Assembly: GCA_036346405.1 (NCBI GenBank)
Contig: CM070554.1
Span: 44,601,058 to 44,665,057, forward strand
DNA from: Phyllostachys edulis
Taxonomy: Eukaryota; Streptophyta; Magnoliopsida; Poales; Poaceae
Direction of reading: 5' to 3'
DNA length: 64,000 nt
The translations under genes and the position numbers were made by a program. The notes beneath the pieces were generated by a model. The model was given only the letters and a program-made list of their open reading frames with translations, made no database searches and had not been told where the DNA came from. The first letter of the stretch is position 1. Every line of letters starts with the position of its first letter. Positions 1 to 10,130 of the stretch are shown piece by piece.

Positions 1-370
1 GGTGCGACCAAAAGAAAAAAGGGGGAAAAGGAAGAGGCCGAAGGCCTAGGGGAGAAAGCAGTTGGGCCAGGGCAGGCCAGGGAGAAAACGGGCCGGGTGG
101 GCCGAAGGAGATGGGCTCGGCCCAGAGGAAAAAATGGGCTGAGCCCGAAAGAGAAGGGAGGCCCAACTCAAGGTGGCATGGGAATTTCAAAAGAGATGAG
201 AAATTCCACACTGCGAAATTGAATTTCAAATGTTACGGATATTACATTTGAAACACATACCGAAAAAGAAAGGAAGTTTTTCAGAATTAGCTTGGTAATT
301 TGAATTACAGTGAAGAACGAAAATTAGAACAGCAATTACTATGCGCTGTCCGAAAACGGGCGTTGCAAGG
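1..370. other. LTR-like noncoding sequence
   Basis: No credible ORF. The left part is purine-rich with repeated GGCC and GGGCC words, and passes into AT-rich sequence with several AATTTCAAAT-like words. The same texture occurs at about 22500-22990 in a piece that ends like a Gypsy LTR, so this is probably LTR-derived. No boundary or target duplication is visible. Confidence 0.3.
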
Positions 371-546
371 TATCTTCCAGTTTGCACAAGTGAGCTGCTA
401 GAAAGTGCCACTCAAAAGTCTATTGATACATGTAAAATTCTCTCCTCGTTTTGTTGAAAAAAGCTGTAATATGTAGTTTTTTAGACGTCAGTAAAACCAA
501 ATGTCATTCTAGTTATGTGTAGTTCATGTTATTGCAGTGAATTGAC

Positions 547-2866
547 ATGTTTGGTCCTGCACTGGAGGTGTGCAAGGAATACTTGGACAACAAGTGGGCG
601 CCACCATTCCAAGCCGTCAAAGGTTTGGTTGAGGGATTAGTGAAGAGCAGGAAGGTGAAACACGGAAAGGAGGTTGTAATGTGTGGATATCATGGGGATA
701 TGCCTGAGATCTTAGGATGATGTTACAATTGGCAATGTTGTTGATGGTTTGTCGAATCACGTGTTTTCGGCAAAGATTCAGTTCTGTCAGGTCTCTGGCG
801 GTCAGACCGGCCATTTTGGCGGTCAGACCGGCCATACCTGTTTGGTTTTCTGAAATGGTCGCTGGCGGTCTGACCGGCCAGGCTGGCGGTCAGACCGGCC
901 ATGGAGCGGTCTGACCGGCTTTGCCTGAGCGGTCAGACCGGCCATTGCATTGTTTTTGGATTTTGGAGCTGGGCCAAAAATAGAAGGTGTAGGCAAGTGA
1001 GAGGGTTCTTCTGCACTTGGTCCCATAATTTTTGGAGCCTCCAGGCAAAAGTTCTATTTGATTGAAATTTATAGAGAAGGTTCGGGTTTCCAGGTTGGAA
1101 TTTTGGCTAAGTCATGGACTGGCGGTCAGACCGGCCTTTGGCTGGCGGTCGGCCGGCGAGGCGAGCGAATCGACCATGGTGACGGTCGACCGGTTTTCAC
1201 TTATCTCGTCGTCGCCGTGGCGGCGATGTTTGGAAGTTAGGTCAAGTTCATGGGTTTCATGGCATATGTGTTGCATGATGCATGTTTTGACTAACGTGGG
1301 TCAAGTTGTGAAGAACTTGTTCCCGGATTCGATTTCTTTGTCTATTGATGTGCAGGTTGCTTGGAGGTCAATGATGATCAACGGCGAGGATGATCGGGAC
1401 TAAGCTTGGAGAGCTGAGGTCTAGAACGATTGGGGATGCCGAGTGAGGTCAATGAAGTCAAGCATTGCGTAAGAGGGACAAAGGTGACCGAACGGGCAGT
1501 TCGGTGCGACGGGTTCGATCAAGTGGCGCGGGGGTCGGTGCAAGTGCCATGGTGGTTTCGGTGGGAGCCGGATGAGAGAGACTTGCCGACATGAAGAGAG
1601 TCGCTGGATCAACCTACACGTGGCGAAGCAAGGATGTGTTTCACGAAGATGGGACTCGGTCTTTGCAAAAAGATCGAGAAGGGGTATTTTGGTAATTTTA
1701 CCAAATACTGCCTTGGTGACCTAATGCCAATCCGCGGCACAAGACGGTGCGTCAAGAAGTGAATTAGGTCAAGAGATGAAGACGGCGCTTTAAAATGCGT
1801 GCGTGTGTGACCCGTTTGTTTTGGGCCTTAACGGGAACTCATTAGGGTTACTCTTCTAGAAGGTCTAAGCCTCCACTATAAATAGAGGAGGGAGGTGGCT
1901 GCACCCCCTTAACCCTTTCATTGCATTGAAAACCCTAGTTTTGCTCTTGTGCTTAGGGAGTTGATAGTTGGAGGTTAGGGTTCTAGAGAGTTGGATTTGA
2001 TTTCATGCTCATGTATTGAGTCTTTGTCCTCCATTGATGGAGTGGCTGTAAACCAATACCATATCAAATCAATCCAAAGAAAGTTCTCTCAAAGATGAGT
2101 TCATTTGCTTTCTTTCTCTCTATTTGATGATTTTGAGTCTTTCTTTGATCCGTGAGTTTTTGGTTGGTTTCTTGCCGTGATCTAACTTGCTGTGACATGT
2201 GGGAACCCATCTAGGATCATCTTGATCATCAATCACCCACGGGCAAGTCTCTAGATCATATTTCGCTTTTGGCTCGGTTTTTGAACCACCTTCGCTCAAA
2301 CTGAAAAAGATAGGAACTTTGGCATGGATCTCTGCAATCTTTGATTGGAATAGGTTCCTAATATCTTTAGGAAGGTGTGGTTCAAATTTCGTGAAGTTTG
2401 GCCTTACGGATCAAAAGTTAGACCAATTTTAGTTTCGGTTGTCGGGCTGATTTTGCTGATTTTCCTGTTCACTGTTAGGAGCGGTCAGACCGCCCATCCT
2501 AGAGGTCAGACCGCTAGGCAAACCGGTCAGACCGCCCCTGTGAGAGGTCTGACCGCCCATCTAGTTGCAAATTAAGTTTTTGGTTATTTTTGGGTGTTTT
2601 GCGTCGGGGTTTGGATTGGATTCAATACTAGTCTTCCGCTGTACTGGTATATTGATCTTCATAGCTTCCATAGCTATTGGAGTGAAATTTGTGTTGAATC
2701 TAATACTTGTGAAAAAGTGAGCGTGCTCCTATTCACCCCCCCCCTCTAGTCGCCTTTTCGGTCCAACATCATGGCAATGAAGAAGGCTGTGAAGGGTGAT
2801 GCCAAAGAGGAGTGGAACAAGGTCGAGGCTGCGCTTTCATTGGGGCTTGCTAATAAGAAAGCGTAA
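547..2866 (+). pseudogene. PPR-like protein, C-terminal fragment split by an LTR
   Basis: Reading across the LTR insertion (682-2768), the flanks encode one continuous frame. It begins FGPALEVCKEYLDNKW and ends SLGLANKKA at a TAA (2864-2866). Basic, helix-rich sequence with KGLVEGLVKS resembles the tail of plant mitochondrial P-class PPR proteins. That fits the N-terminal PPR fragment found upstream of the matching segment at 14125-14815. Only about 75 residues remain, with no start and no upstream repeats. The family call rests on tail similarity and the linked fragment, and is therefore tentative. Normal PPR proteins bind organellar RNA, but this copy cannot make one. Confidence 0.5.
682..2768 (+). 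mobile_element. Solo LTR, Copia type (Sirevirus-like)
   Basis: The 2087-bp block begins TGTGGATATC and ends GGTCCAACA. It is flanked by TAATG (677-681) and TCATG (2769-2773). The uninterrupted duplicate at 16190 reads TCATG once, so this is a 5-bp target duplication with one later change. The end, with the C-rich run and CTCTAGTCGCC before GGTCCAACA, is typical of grass Copia LTRs whose next bases would be the initiator-Met primer site. No internal region follows, so it is a solo LTR left by unequal recombination. A related copy lies inverted at 52944-55013. It contains a cluster of CGGTC(A/T)GACCG palindromes. Confidence 0.85.
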
Positions 2867-3668
2867 CAACTAGGAATGACGCATGGCATAATTGGATAAG
2901 TCATTGTTTTTCACTCCAAATCTAGTATTGCATCCTTAGGTCTTCATGTGCTTGTGGCCAACTTTAGCTGTTATTTTGGTTTAGCACACGAGATAGTTTT
3001 TTTTTCGTATGAGGTATTTACATTTTGAACTAATGGGAGGAGCACCGTCGGTGGTTTGCACTCTAGATCATGTAACTTGAATTATCACATACTATGCAAC
3101 TCTCTTCGTGCTTTATACGCTGTGCTTTGTAAAATTCAACTGTGCCTTTTGATCTGGTAGACATGAGCAATCCAAATGCTATATCCTAGCTGGTTGTCAA
3201 TGCAGTCATTTGATTTCATGATTCAGTGTGTAGGTTACATTTTGCAATGGAGCCACTGGTTATTCTGTATTGCAAGAAATGTCATTCCATTTCGTACCTG
3301 TTTGCATGGTCAGTTGAATTATATTATTGAAATATTGCTAAGAAACTTGAGTATTCTTTCTATAGAGAGTCACTGAAGCACACCATCTCATTCTGAGAAC
3401 ATTGAAGAACATAAAGCAACGCCCCCTTATTTGCTAAAGTTGCTTAATCTACCGTTTGGCTACTCGGAATCAATCTGCCATTGATATTTCTCTCCTGAAC
3501 AAAGAGGCCACATAATTACTGCACGAATGTTGTTGCTGCAAACATTGTTACTGTACCACTTCACGGAAATGTATAGAACAATCTAGTACCTACAAATTTA
3601 GAAAAAAAATTTCTATAATTTGTATGTAAATACATAGGAGAAAGATAAATACAATTAAAGTATTACAA

Positions 3669-4120
3669 GGTGGAGTATTTTACACCACAAATGGTGATAT
3701 TTTGAAGTACGTGTCTTTCCCTGTTGGCAAAAAAGTCAGTGAGTGCAATATCCGATATTGACGCATTCTGCAGCAGACGTGTAGTTCTGCAGAATGACTA
3801 TTTCTTGTATGGAATCTATGGACACCTGGACAGCTAATCGGCCTCGTGAAAGGTGGATTGGAGACAAGCGCAGGTGCAACACACCGGATTCAACTTCAAG
3901 ACGTTACATGGATTACATTTACAGAGCATTGTTTCTTGTGTAAACTGAATCATGCAAGGAAAGCGAAATCGGACTTTAAGCAGGAATGCTTGAGTTATAA
4001 CTGATCGTTATCGTTTTCTTTCAGAAGTATGAAATACGATTTAAGTGCTATATACAGTTGAAGTTCACATCATGGAGGCAGATTGCCTGACAATTAATAA
4101 TCTATAGACTATCAAGCTTG
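3669..4120. other. Intergenic, no feature recognised
   Basis: No ORF or terminal repeat is visible. It probably includes the 3' untranslated region of the minus-strand NB-ARC gene that ends at 4124. A direct repeat TTCTGCAG occurs near 3770-3800. Confidence 0.5.
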
Positions 4121-4123
4121 CTG

Positions 4124-5533
4124 TTACATGTATAATTTCCGGCGTTTCTTCCTTGGTGAGGCTGTGCCCTGGGGCTTCACGGCAACACAAGTCGCAGAAA
4201 TAACAGTGTAAGGGGGTAACCGTGATTCCCACACCAGCTGAAACTTCATTGGCAGAACAACAGAGCCTGCTATTATATCTCCAAATGTCATCTTGGGGAG
4301 TTCACCTTTGGAAGAATCCCTCTCACCAATCAGTAGCATAAATCGGAACGAGGTAGTAGATGACAAAGAAAACTCGGTGATATCTACCGTGCTACCTTTC
4401 TCGAGAAGAGTTTTTGGATGTTCGCCGAACAACGATAAATTATCCTCCATCATTGTTTTATACAATTTTAGAACACGAATCCAGAACTGAACATTCAAAT
4501 TGTTTCTCAGCATACTCGCATACACGTTTAAATGGACAAGTGACCCCTCCATCATTGTTGCCAACTCCTTCCCTATTAAGGCTAACTCTGGGTGGTCTAC
4601 CGGGTTGGAACTCCCAAATGCGAGGACCTTGAAAAGGTAACTGTATTCCTCTCGTGAAAAGCTGTTTATTCTAATCGGGTTAACTGTTCCAAACCTTGCT
4701 AGTTTCTCAAGCCTACCTATGATTATCACCTTGCTTCCTTTACCTTTGAACCCTACTAATGAATAAAACCTCCACCATTCCTCATCATCCACATCTGAAT
4801 GAAATTCAGCAATAACCAAAGTCCGCACAGGCATCAACCTGTCATGGTCAATTTTCTGAATCTCATCTCCAATGAAATGCAAAATGGAAGAGAAGCGGGA
4901 GCGGATCCTCTCATCAGCACAAACACTCCAAACTAAAGTTTTCTTACCAACTCTGCAACCTCCAATGATAGGCAGCACGGTTGGAACCCTAGTTGGGTTA
5001 TCCTGCATCAAGATGTTGAGGACTTGCTGCCTTTCGACTCGGCGGCCGAACATAAAGTTGTCGATGTAAAGATAGCTGCTGTAGGGGCTGCGAAACATGC
5101 GATCACAACCCGTTAAGAGTGCGACAAATTCTGTCATGTTAGCGATGGTGGTTTCCAAATTTTCCAGTGCACTCTGTACCTCATGGCTAGCAGTGGTTTT
5201 GTCTGCCATATGAAGATGTTTGATAGGGAAAGCCAAGGTGTATGAGCTACTAACCTTCTCTTGTGCTCTGATCTTCTCTAAGGGCATATAGGTGTCCAGG
5301 ACATCGTACCCTCGATACATAGCCTCAGTAAGCATCTTGAGCTGCATCAGCATCCTTGAATTTATGATGTATCGCCCCTCTGCCTCCTCTATAACTGTAT
5401 GAACTCTGAGAAGGAGATGCTGCAACATTTCCAGGTTCTTCTTCAGGCATGCCTGGTTTCTGTACTTGCTGATAAGGAAAGACATGAACCGGCTAACTAG
5501 CTCGCTTGCCACTGCAGAGAGAGCAATATCCAT
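4124..5533 (-). CDS. NB-ARC/Rx-type disease-resistance-like protein without LRR
   Basis: Uninterrupted 469-residue frame. Residues 1-140 resemble the Rx-type N-terminal helical domain of monocot CC-NBS-LRR receptors. A linker with FGR (163-165) leads to a degenerate NB-ARC: P-loop GGCRVGKKTL at 191-200, kinase-2-like strand VRTLVIAEF near 236-244, and RNBS-B-like GSKVIIIGR near 267-275. The GLPL position is weak (MEGSLVHL near 328-335), and there is no MHD motif or LRR. The C-terminus is short and basic (PRKKRRKLYM), a possible nuclear signal. Full NLRs have roughly 900 or more residues, so this is a short form. The start is chosen because it gives the full Rx_N domain and has a TATA box about 70 bp upstream. 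It could be a helper or decoy, or a recently dying paralogue. Nucleotide binding is doubtful. Confidence 0.82.
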   Translation of the reverse strand: MDIALSAVASELVSRFMSFLISKYRNQACLKKNLEMLQHLLLRVHTVIEEAEGRYIINSRMLMQLKMLTEAMYRGYDVLDTYMPLEKIRAQEKVSSSYTLAFPIKHLHMADKTTASHEVQSALENLETTIANMTEFVALLTGCDRMFRSPYSSYLYIDNFMFGRRVERQQVLNILMQDNPTRVPTVLPIIGGCRVGKKTLVWSVCADERIRSRFSSILHFIGDEIQKIDHDRLMPVRTLVIAEFHSDVDDEEWWRFYSLVGFKGKGSKVIIIGRLEKLARFGTVNPIRINSFSREEYSYLFKVLAFGSSNPVDHPELALIGKELATMMEGSLVHLNVYASMLRNNLNVQFWIRVLKLYKTMMEDNLSLFGEHPKTLLEKGSTVDITEFSLSSTTSFRFMLLIGERDSSKGELPKMTFGDIIAGSVVLPMKFQLVWESRLPPYTVISATCVAVKPQGTASPRKKRRKLYM

Positions 5534-5603
5534 ATGTGCGTTTGTTTGTGTTTCTTTCTTTGGAAGTGTGTTAGAACGAGACTAACATAGACAGGCGGTA
5601 CTC

Positions 5604-5611
5604 ATATATAT
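5604..5611 (-). promoter_or_regulatory. TATA box of the NB-ARC gene
   Basis: TATATATA, read on the minus strand, lies about 71 bp upstream of the ATG at 5533-5531. That leaves room for a short 5' leader. A Stowaway MITE begins only 13 bp further upstream, so the proximal promoter beyond the TATA box is MITE sequence. Confidence 0.5.
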
Positions 5612-5623
5612 ACTTGTATAGTA

Positions 5624-5884
5624 CTCTCTACGGTTCATAAAAATAAGTTGTTTTAGATATCGACACGGTCTCCAAAATACAACTTTGACCGCTAATTACT
5701 ATTGTAATATTTTTATAAACCATGATAAAATTATAATATTATGAAAATATTTTTTCAAACAAATCTACGTATATGATTTTTCATGTATCTAATATAAATA
5801 TTTTGAAAGATACCGATAAACCATAGTTTCCTAAATTTGACTGCACGTGTTCTTAAATGACTTGTTTTTTTGAAGCGGAGGAAG
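5624..5884. mobile_element. Stowaway-like MITE (Tc1/mariner)
   Basis: This 261-bp AT-rich element starts CTCTCTACGGTTCATAAA and ends GCGGAGGAAG. The termini are inverted repeats of the Stowaway type (CTCCCTCCGT-like) and are flanked by TA on both sides (5622-5623, 5885-5886). There is no coding capacity. An inverted relative, split by an insertion, is at 35418-36753. Confidence 0.85.
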
Positions 5885-5886
5885 TA

Positions 5887-6480
5887 GTACATTGATACTC
5901 TTGTTCAAGCAACCAATAACCTAGACGGCATTGACCGACCTTAATTATGACGGCATTGACTGCATTGGCGTATGAGACGTATTGGTGGCGAACTGGCGAT
6001 CATGCAATTAACTGGGGATTGACAGCTCAGCACATTTAGTTTGCAAAGCATCCTCTATTATTGTTTCGTACTTCAACAACGTTGACCTTTTAACATAGCT
6101 GACGCAGTGTCACGGTGTCACCCTCATAGACAAGGACAGTGAAGGAGATCCCGCGAGTGGTTCGGACGGTGACGAGGCTATTTTCAAGTTCTAGAATTGA
6201 CTTAGGTGTTTATTGAATTTACAGAGCGTCTATCTTCAACCCAGATAGCACCATAACTATCTAACTATATGCAATCAAGCCCTTGAAGTTCATTTTGTTT
6301 ATTTGAGGCTTTTTTATTATTTGATTGTCTAATTGCGCCATTTTCTTCGTATGATGTACATATTAGTGACACCACTACAAATTTGTGCCAATGCGAATGG
6401 TTAGTTCATATAAAAAAATGTAAACAATTACTGAATCTTCATAATATGTTCCAGAGATGATTTTTTCTGCTAACATGCTA
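5887..6480. other. Intergenic, no feature recognised
   Basis: No ORF over 60 codons, no terminal repeats. The words GACGGCATTGAC and ACGGCATTGACTG recur near 5920-5960, a small local duplication. Confidence 0.5.
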
Positions 6481-6733
6481 CCTCCGTGTCAAAATATAAA
6501 TCGTTTTAGGATCTGTGTTGGTTAAATATTTTTAAGTTTGACCATTAAAATATAAAGAATTATATAGATTGACAACATCAATTTGATTGCACAAGATCCA
6601 TCATGAAATATACTGTCATAATATATAATTATTTTTATTTAAAATAACATATTTTTATATAAATTGTTGGTCAAAGTATCACCTTGCATACTATGTTAAT
6701 GCTCTAAGTGACTTATATTTTGACACAAAGGAG
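6481..6733. mobile_element. Second Stowaway-like MITE
   Basis: This 253-bp element begins CCTCCGTGTCAAAATATAA. It ends with the near-complement TTATATTTTGACACAAAGG plus AG. The flanks are TA (6479-6480 and 6734-6735). The AT-rich interior and lack of ORFs fit a Stowaway MITE of a different subfamily from the one at 5624-5884. Confidence 0.85.
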
Positions 6734-7730
6734 TACATGTTAGAGATATTTTTCTTATCATAACTAATAAAAGAATAAATTTACCCCTACACGCCCGTTC
6801 CGAATAAACGTATGCTCCGTCTCTCGTTCCTCCCCCAACCGCCGCTAGATCATGTGATTTGTGTCTTATCCGCCGCTTCTCCCACTATCCGGTAAAAAGG
6901 CCAGAACTACCTCCGGATCCATCTCCATCTAGCGTCACCGCCTCTTCTCCACCGCAGGTCAAGCTCCAGCATCACCGCCGCCACCCAAGCTTTGCCAGTT
7001 CCTTTCCCATTGCCTCCTCCACGGCCAAAATTGATGACGACCCCGACGTTGGTGAACTCCCGTCGAGCCACCGCCGCAAGGATTCGTCACCTCCACGATG
7101 TCAGTGTCCCCCATCTCTGCAAAAGGCACTAGCTCAAACTCCTATTCTAATCCCGATTCCCCTTCTTCCTCCTGCCTCCCCGGCTCACGCACCCCAATGC
7201 TGCCTTTGTCTCCCACGGCCTCGCCTCCCCCATCACCGGCGCCTCTCATCCCTCCCCATTTTTTGCCATCTCGCGGCGGCGGCCATGCCGGTGGCAACAC
7301 TTCGGCGTCCTTCACCATTTTTGGTTTAGTTGCGTCTGACTTGGTTAACATTTCCTCCTGTTTTAGGCAAAAAAAATTGGAAATTAATATGAGAATTTGG
7401 TTGATCTCATAGCCATGCTTGCTAATTGGTGTGTTCCCTCATTCGTCGTTGCTGTAGAGTAGTTCAATTAGGACCAAGTGGGTTGTGAGGTAAATACCTC
7501 CAGAGTTATCAATATTTGGTTAGGGAGATAAATGACTTTTGAACTAATTTTGTGCTCTATGAACCAATTTAGCGCTCCGTCATATAGCCGGTGAACCAAG
7601 CGTTGCAAAATGTGATATAGCCAGATTTAGGGATAGATGAAGGATGGTTTTCCTCGTCTTAGGCTAGAGAGGCTTTCGGACTTTGGTATTTAATGCTACT
7701 ATCCAAAATGTATTTTGATGTTGCCACATT

Positions 7731-7842
7731 AGGTATTTGTTCTAAGATCGGTACTTAAATCACTTATGGTCTTCTGACAAATGGCTAGGTATTTGTTTTA
7801 AGATTGGTACTTAAATCACTTATGGTCTTCTGACAAATGGCT
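7731..7842. repeat. Tandem duplication, 2 x 56 bp
   Basis: Two adjacent 56-bp units (7731-7786 and 7787-7842) begin AGGTATTTGTT and end CAAATGGCT. They differ at only two positions, both C to T, which indicates a recent duplication. Confidence 0.95.
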
Positions 7843-8011
7843 ACAATATGGTCTTTGGTTTATGAACAATTTGCCAAATGACATGTCTTTCATATCTCTT
7901 GCTACGTGTGCTGCTTCTTAATCCTCCGACGTTTTTTTAGTAGAGCTGTACATACGGTAGCTTTGCATCTATTCTTGCAGGATGCTAGATGGTGTCACGG
8001 CAGATGTAAAA

Positions 8012-8132
8012 TCCATATGGTCTTGGAGCTAGAAAGTGTGCCCTGTTTGCCTCTTCTTCGTTCAGCTGCTCAATCCATAGCCTTGGAGCTAGAAAATGTG
8101 CCCTGCTTCGCCTCTTCTTCGTTCAGCTGCTT
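8012..8132 (+). repeat. Tandem duplication, about 61 bp
   Basis: Two units contain TTGGAGCTAGAAA, TGTGCCCTG and CCTCTTCTTCGTTCAGCTGC in the same order. They start near 8012 and 8073. The duplication is nearly in frame in a small open frame (7906-8151), but I have no other reason to think that frame is expressed. Confidence 0.85.
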
Positions 8133-8542
8133 CTGTCCTTTCACTAATTAGTCTTTTCCTCCTGGAGGTGCGCTATATTTCGGTCGAAGTATGCAGTATT
8201 CACGTAGGAAAGCCAAATAACAAATTAATCATGCTTAGTTTAGATTTGGTTTAATATAGCAACAAGAAACTAAAAGTTTAATACATTGCATGGTGAGTAG
8301 CAACTGTCTGTCTCGCCACATCGGCTATTTGCACTAGCCTTATGTGAGAAACAATTGAATTGTTGTCCGCATACTTATTAAATTATATTGAATTGATTTG
8401 TAATGGGCTCTTCTTCTTTTCAGATTATAAAGAACAATTGTCATGGGAAAAGAACAGTATTCGATGCGAAATATGAAGGGTAGATTTTATTCTGATCCCA
8501 CAACACATTTAAGGTATATTTGGCACTTTTCCAATAAAAGTA

Positions 8543-10130
8543 TTTTTTTTGTGAAGTGGCAAGAAAATTGCCATTAATGCATTAAAGAAGTAGTCAGTTC
8601 ACAGGTACAGACTCAAAACGAAAACAGCAACACACTCAACAACACAGACAGACACGATCAGTCAAGGGAAAACTCCAGCCCTCGCAAAGCTAAGCAGAGA
8701 AAGGCGACAGAGAAGGCACTAAAAGATCTTCTGGCAACCACGCTTGAATGATTAGGAAACCCTTCGCGCGCGCTGTAGCTCATCAGAATTGTCCTGACCG
8801 TGACCCAGCCAAACCCCAGTCAACGCTGCACAACTCTAGCACGAACTGGGATCAATTTAGCATCTTCGTGGAGGTATTCAGAAGCCAAAACAGAAGATAG
8901 ACAAAAAAAGGTTATCTAAACTAGTCAGATGTGATTTGAAGCCCCTCAGGGTAGAATCAGTTTGACCTTCTGGCCCGCTCCATCCATCTGAAATCTATAC
9001 CCTGTCGCAGAGACCGAACCACCATTGTCCAACTTCCTATGACAATCGGAACTCAGAAGCAACACCTGCAGTTTGTCACCTGAAAAAACCAGGAGGTAGC
9101 AGACCGCATTGCATATTGTTGTTTCTGTCTTGAAATGATTCTTGCATACGCACTTGTATAACTCAACTCTGCACGCACTGAAAGATTCCACTTCCGCCTT
9201 GTGCTTCCCTGAGTCGATCATGATGACAGTGCCACGTCTCCCGCGGTAGGTAGGCCGCTAGTTTTTTTTGCCCCGCTAATTATTTAGGTTCTAGCTTCTT
9301 CTTTGATGATTGCTATCGTTCCAATCACGTTGTTCCTTTGATGCTGAAAGATCCTTCTATTCCTTTCCTTCTAGACCTGCCACATTGTGAGGATGGCTAG
9401 TGAACTTTGTCCCTTCCTACTCGTGGCCACTTCTCTGTGTGATATGGACAACCACTAACCCAGTATCGTCTCGTGGGCGTCCCCTTGTGCCGGTGGTAAG
9501 CTATTGTGCTGCGCCCAAATTGCAACATCGATCTAGACCCTTTTAGTGTATGAACAATTTAGGAGTAGGTGGAGGGCTGACTCAGCATTGTTTGTGCAAA
9601 GCGGGCACCAATAATTATTTGGCATGTGTTTTCTTGCTAGTATATCCGCCATTGGAATACGTTCTTGGACTGTTGGCCATGCAAAAAATTTGCATTTTTG
9701 CGAAGCCCAAGAGTCCCATAAGAGGGTAACGTAATGTTTTTTGATTGAACCCAGAAACTGTGCATTATACGTCGACATGGTCGTATATGTCCCCATCGCT
9801 GTCCACTTCCAAGAGATGTCATCCGATACTTCTGGCAGGAGCACCACCCGTGCGACCTTTTCGTACAGATCCACAAAGTCCACAAGGTGGTGCTCTGTTA
9901 TCCTTCTTCTAAGATCTGCGATCCAAGTATTTCGCTCCAGCACCTTGCACACCGTCCGATTCTTTCTAGAGGTAATGGCGTATAAGCTTGGGGCCATAGA
10001 TTTGAGAGGTACGCCCCCCAACCAAACATCCTTCCAAAAACTCGCCCTGGTACCACTTCCCAGGACGATTTTTGTTGAAACACGGAACAGTTCTGTCGGA
10101 CCTGGATTTCCTAAATCCAAATCCTCTGTG
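8543..10130 (-). mobile_element. 5'-truncated LINE (non-LTR retrotransposon)
   Basis: Read on the minus strand, it runs from about 10130 to a terminal A-run (the T-run at 8543-8550), as expected of a LINE 3' end. It encodes the zinc-binding C-terminal domain of LINE reverse transcriptase followed by about 1 kb of decayed sequence. The endonuclease and RT core are absent, which is usual for 5'-truncated insertions. I found no convincing target duplication, so the 5' limit is approximate. Confidence 0.7.
9533..10120 (-). pseudogene. LINE ORF2 C-terminal fragment (zf-RVT domain)
   Basis: An open frame of 195 codons without the N-terminal endonuclease and RT. It has the hallmarks of the zf-RVT domain: GSGTRASFWKDVWLGG near residues 22-37, ISWKWTAMGTYTTMSTYNAQ near 101-120, FFAW, and the metal-binding cluster CPLCTNNAESALHLLLNC near the C-terminus. 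In intact LINEs this domain follows the RT in one polyprotein. The start codon is only the first Met in the fragment. Confidence 0.8.

Larger units (their letters stand above)
371..3668 (+). repeat. Diverged duplicate of 15886-17085, split by a solo LTR
   Basis: Bases 371-676 and 2774-3668 match 15886-16195 and about 16196-17085 almost base for base, including noncoding sequence after the gene fragment. The segment holds the last recognisable exon of a shikimate-kinase-like-2 fragment, the C-terminus of a PPR-like protein and roughly 800 bp of downstream DNA. In the other copy this lies inside a TTA-flanked transposon, but no transposon end is visible here. Homology starts abruptly at about 371 and stops after 3668. 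The central 2.09 kb is a later LTR insertion absent from the other copy. Confidence 0.85.
6736..8542. other. Region with no recognised gene
   Basis: A proline- and serine-rich open frame lies at 6859-7329 (plus, 156 codons) in a C-rich stretch that resembles the 5' end of a rice gene. It has no recognisable domain and overlaps other frames equally open because of base composition. Downstream DNA is AT-rich with scattered stops. Two short tandem duplications (7731-7842, 8012-8132) are the only clear structures. This could be a dead or unrecognised gene. Confidence 0.35.

Noticed and set aside
6859..7329. 156-codon proline/serine-rich open frame as a gene
   Set aside because: C-rich composition keeps several frames open. 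No domain, no clear splice sites or conserved motif, so I kept it only as a remark.
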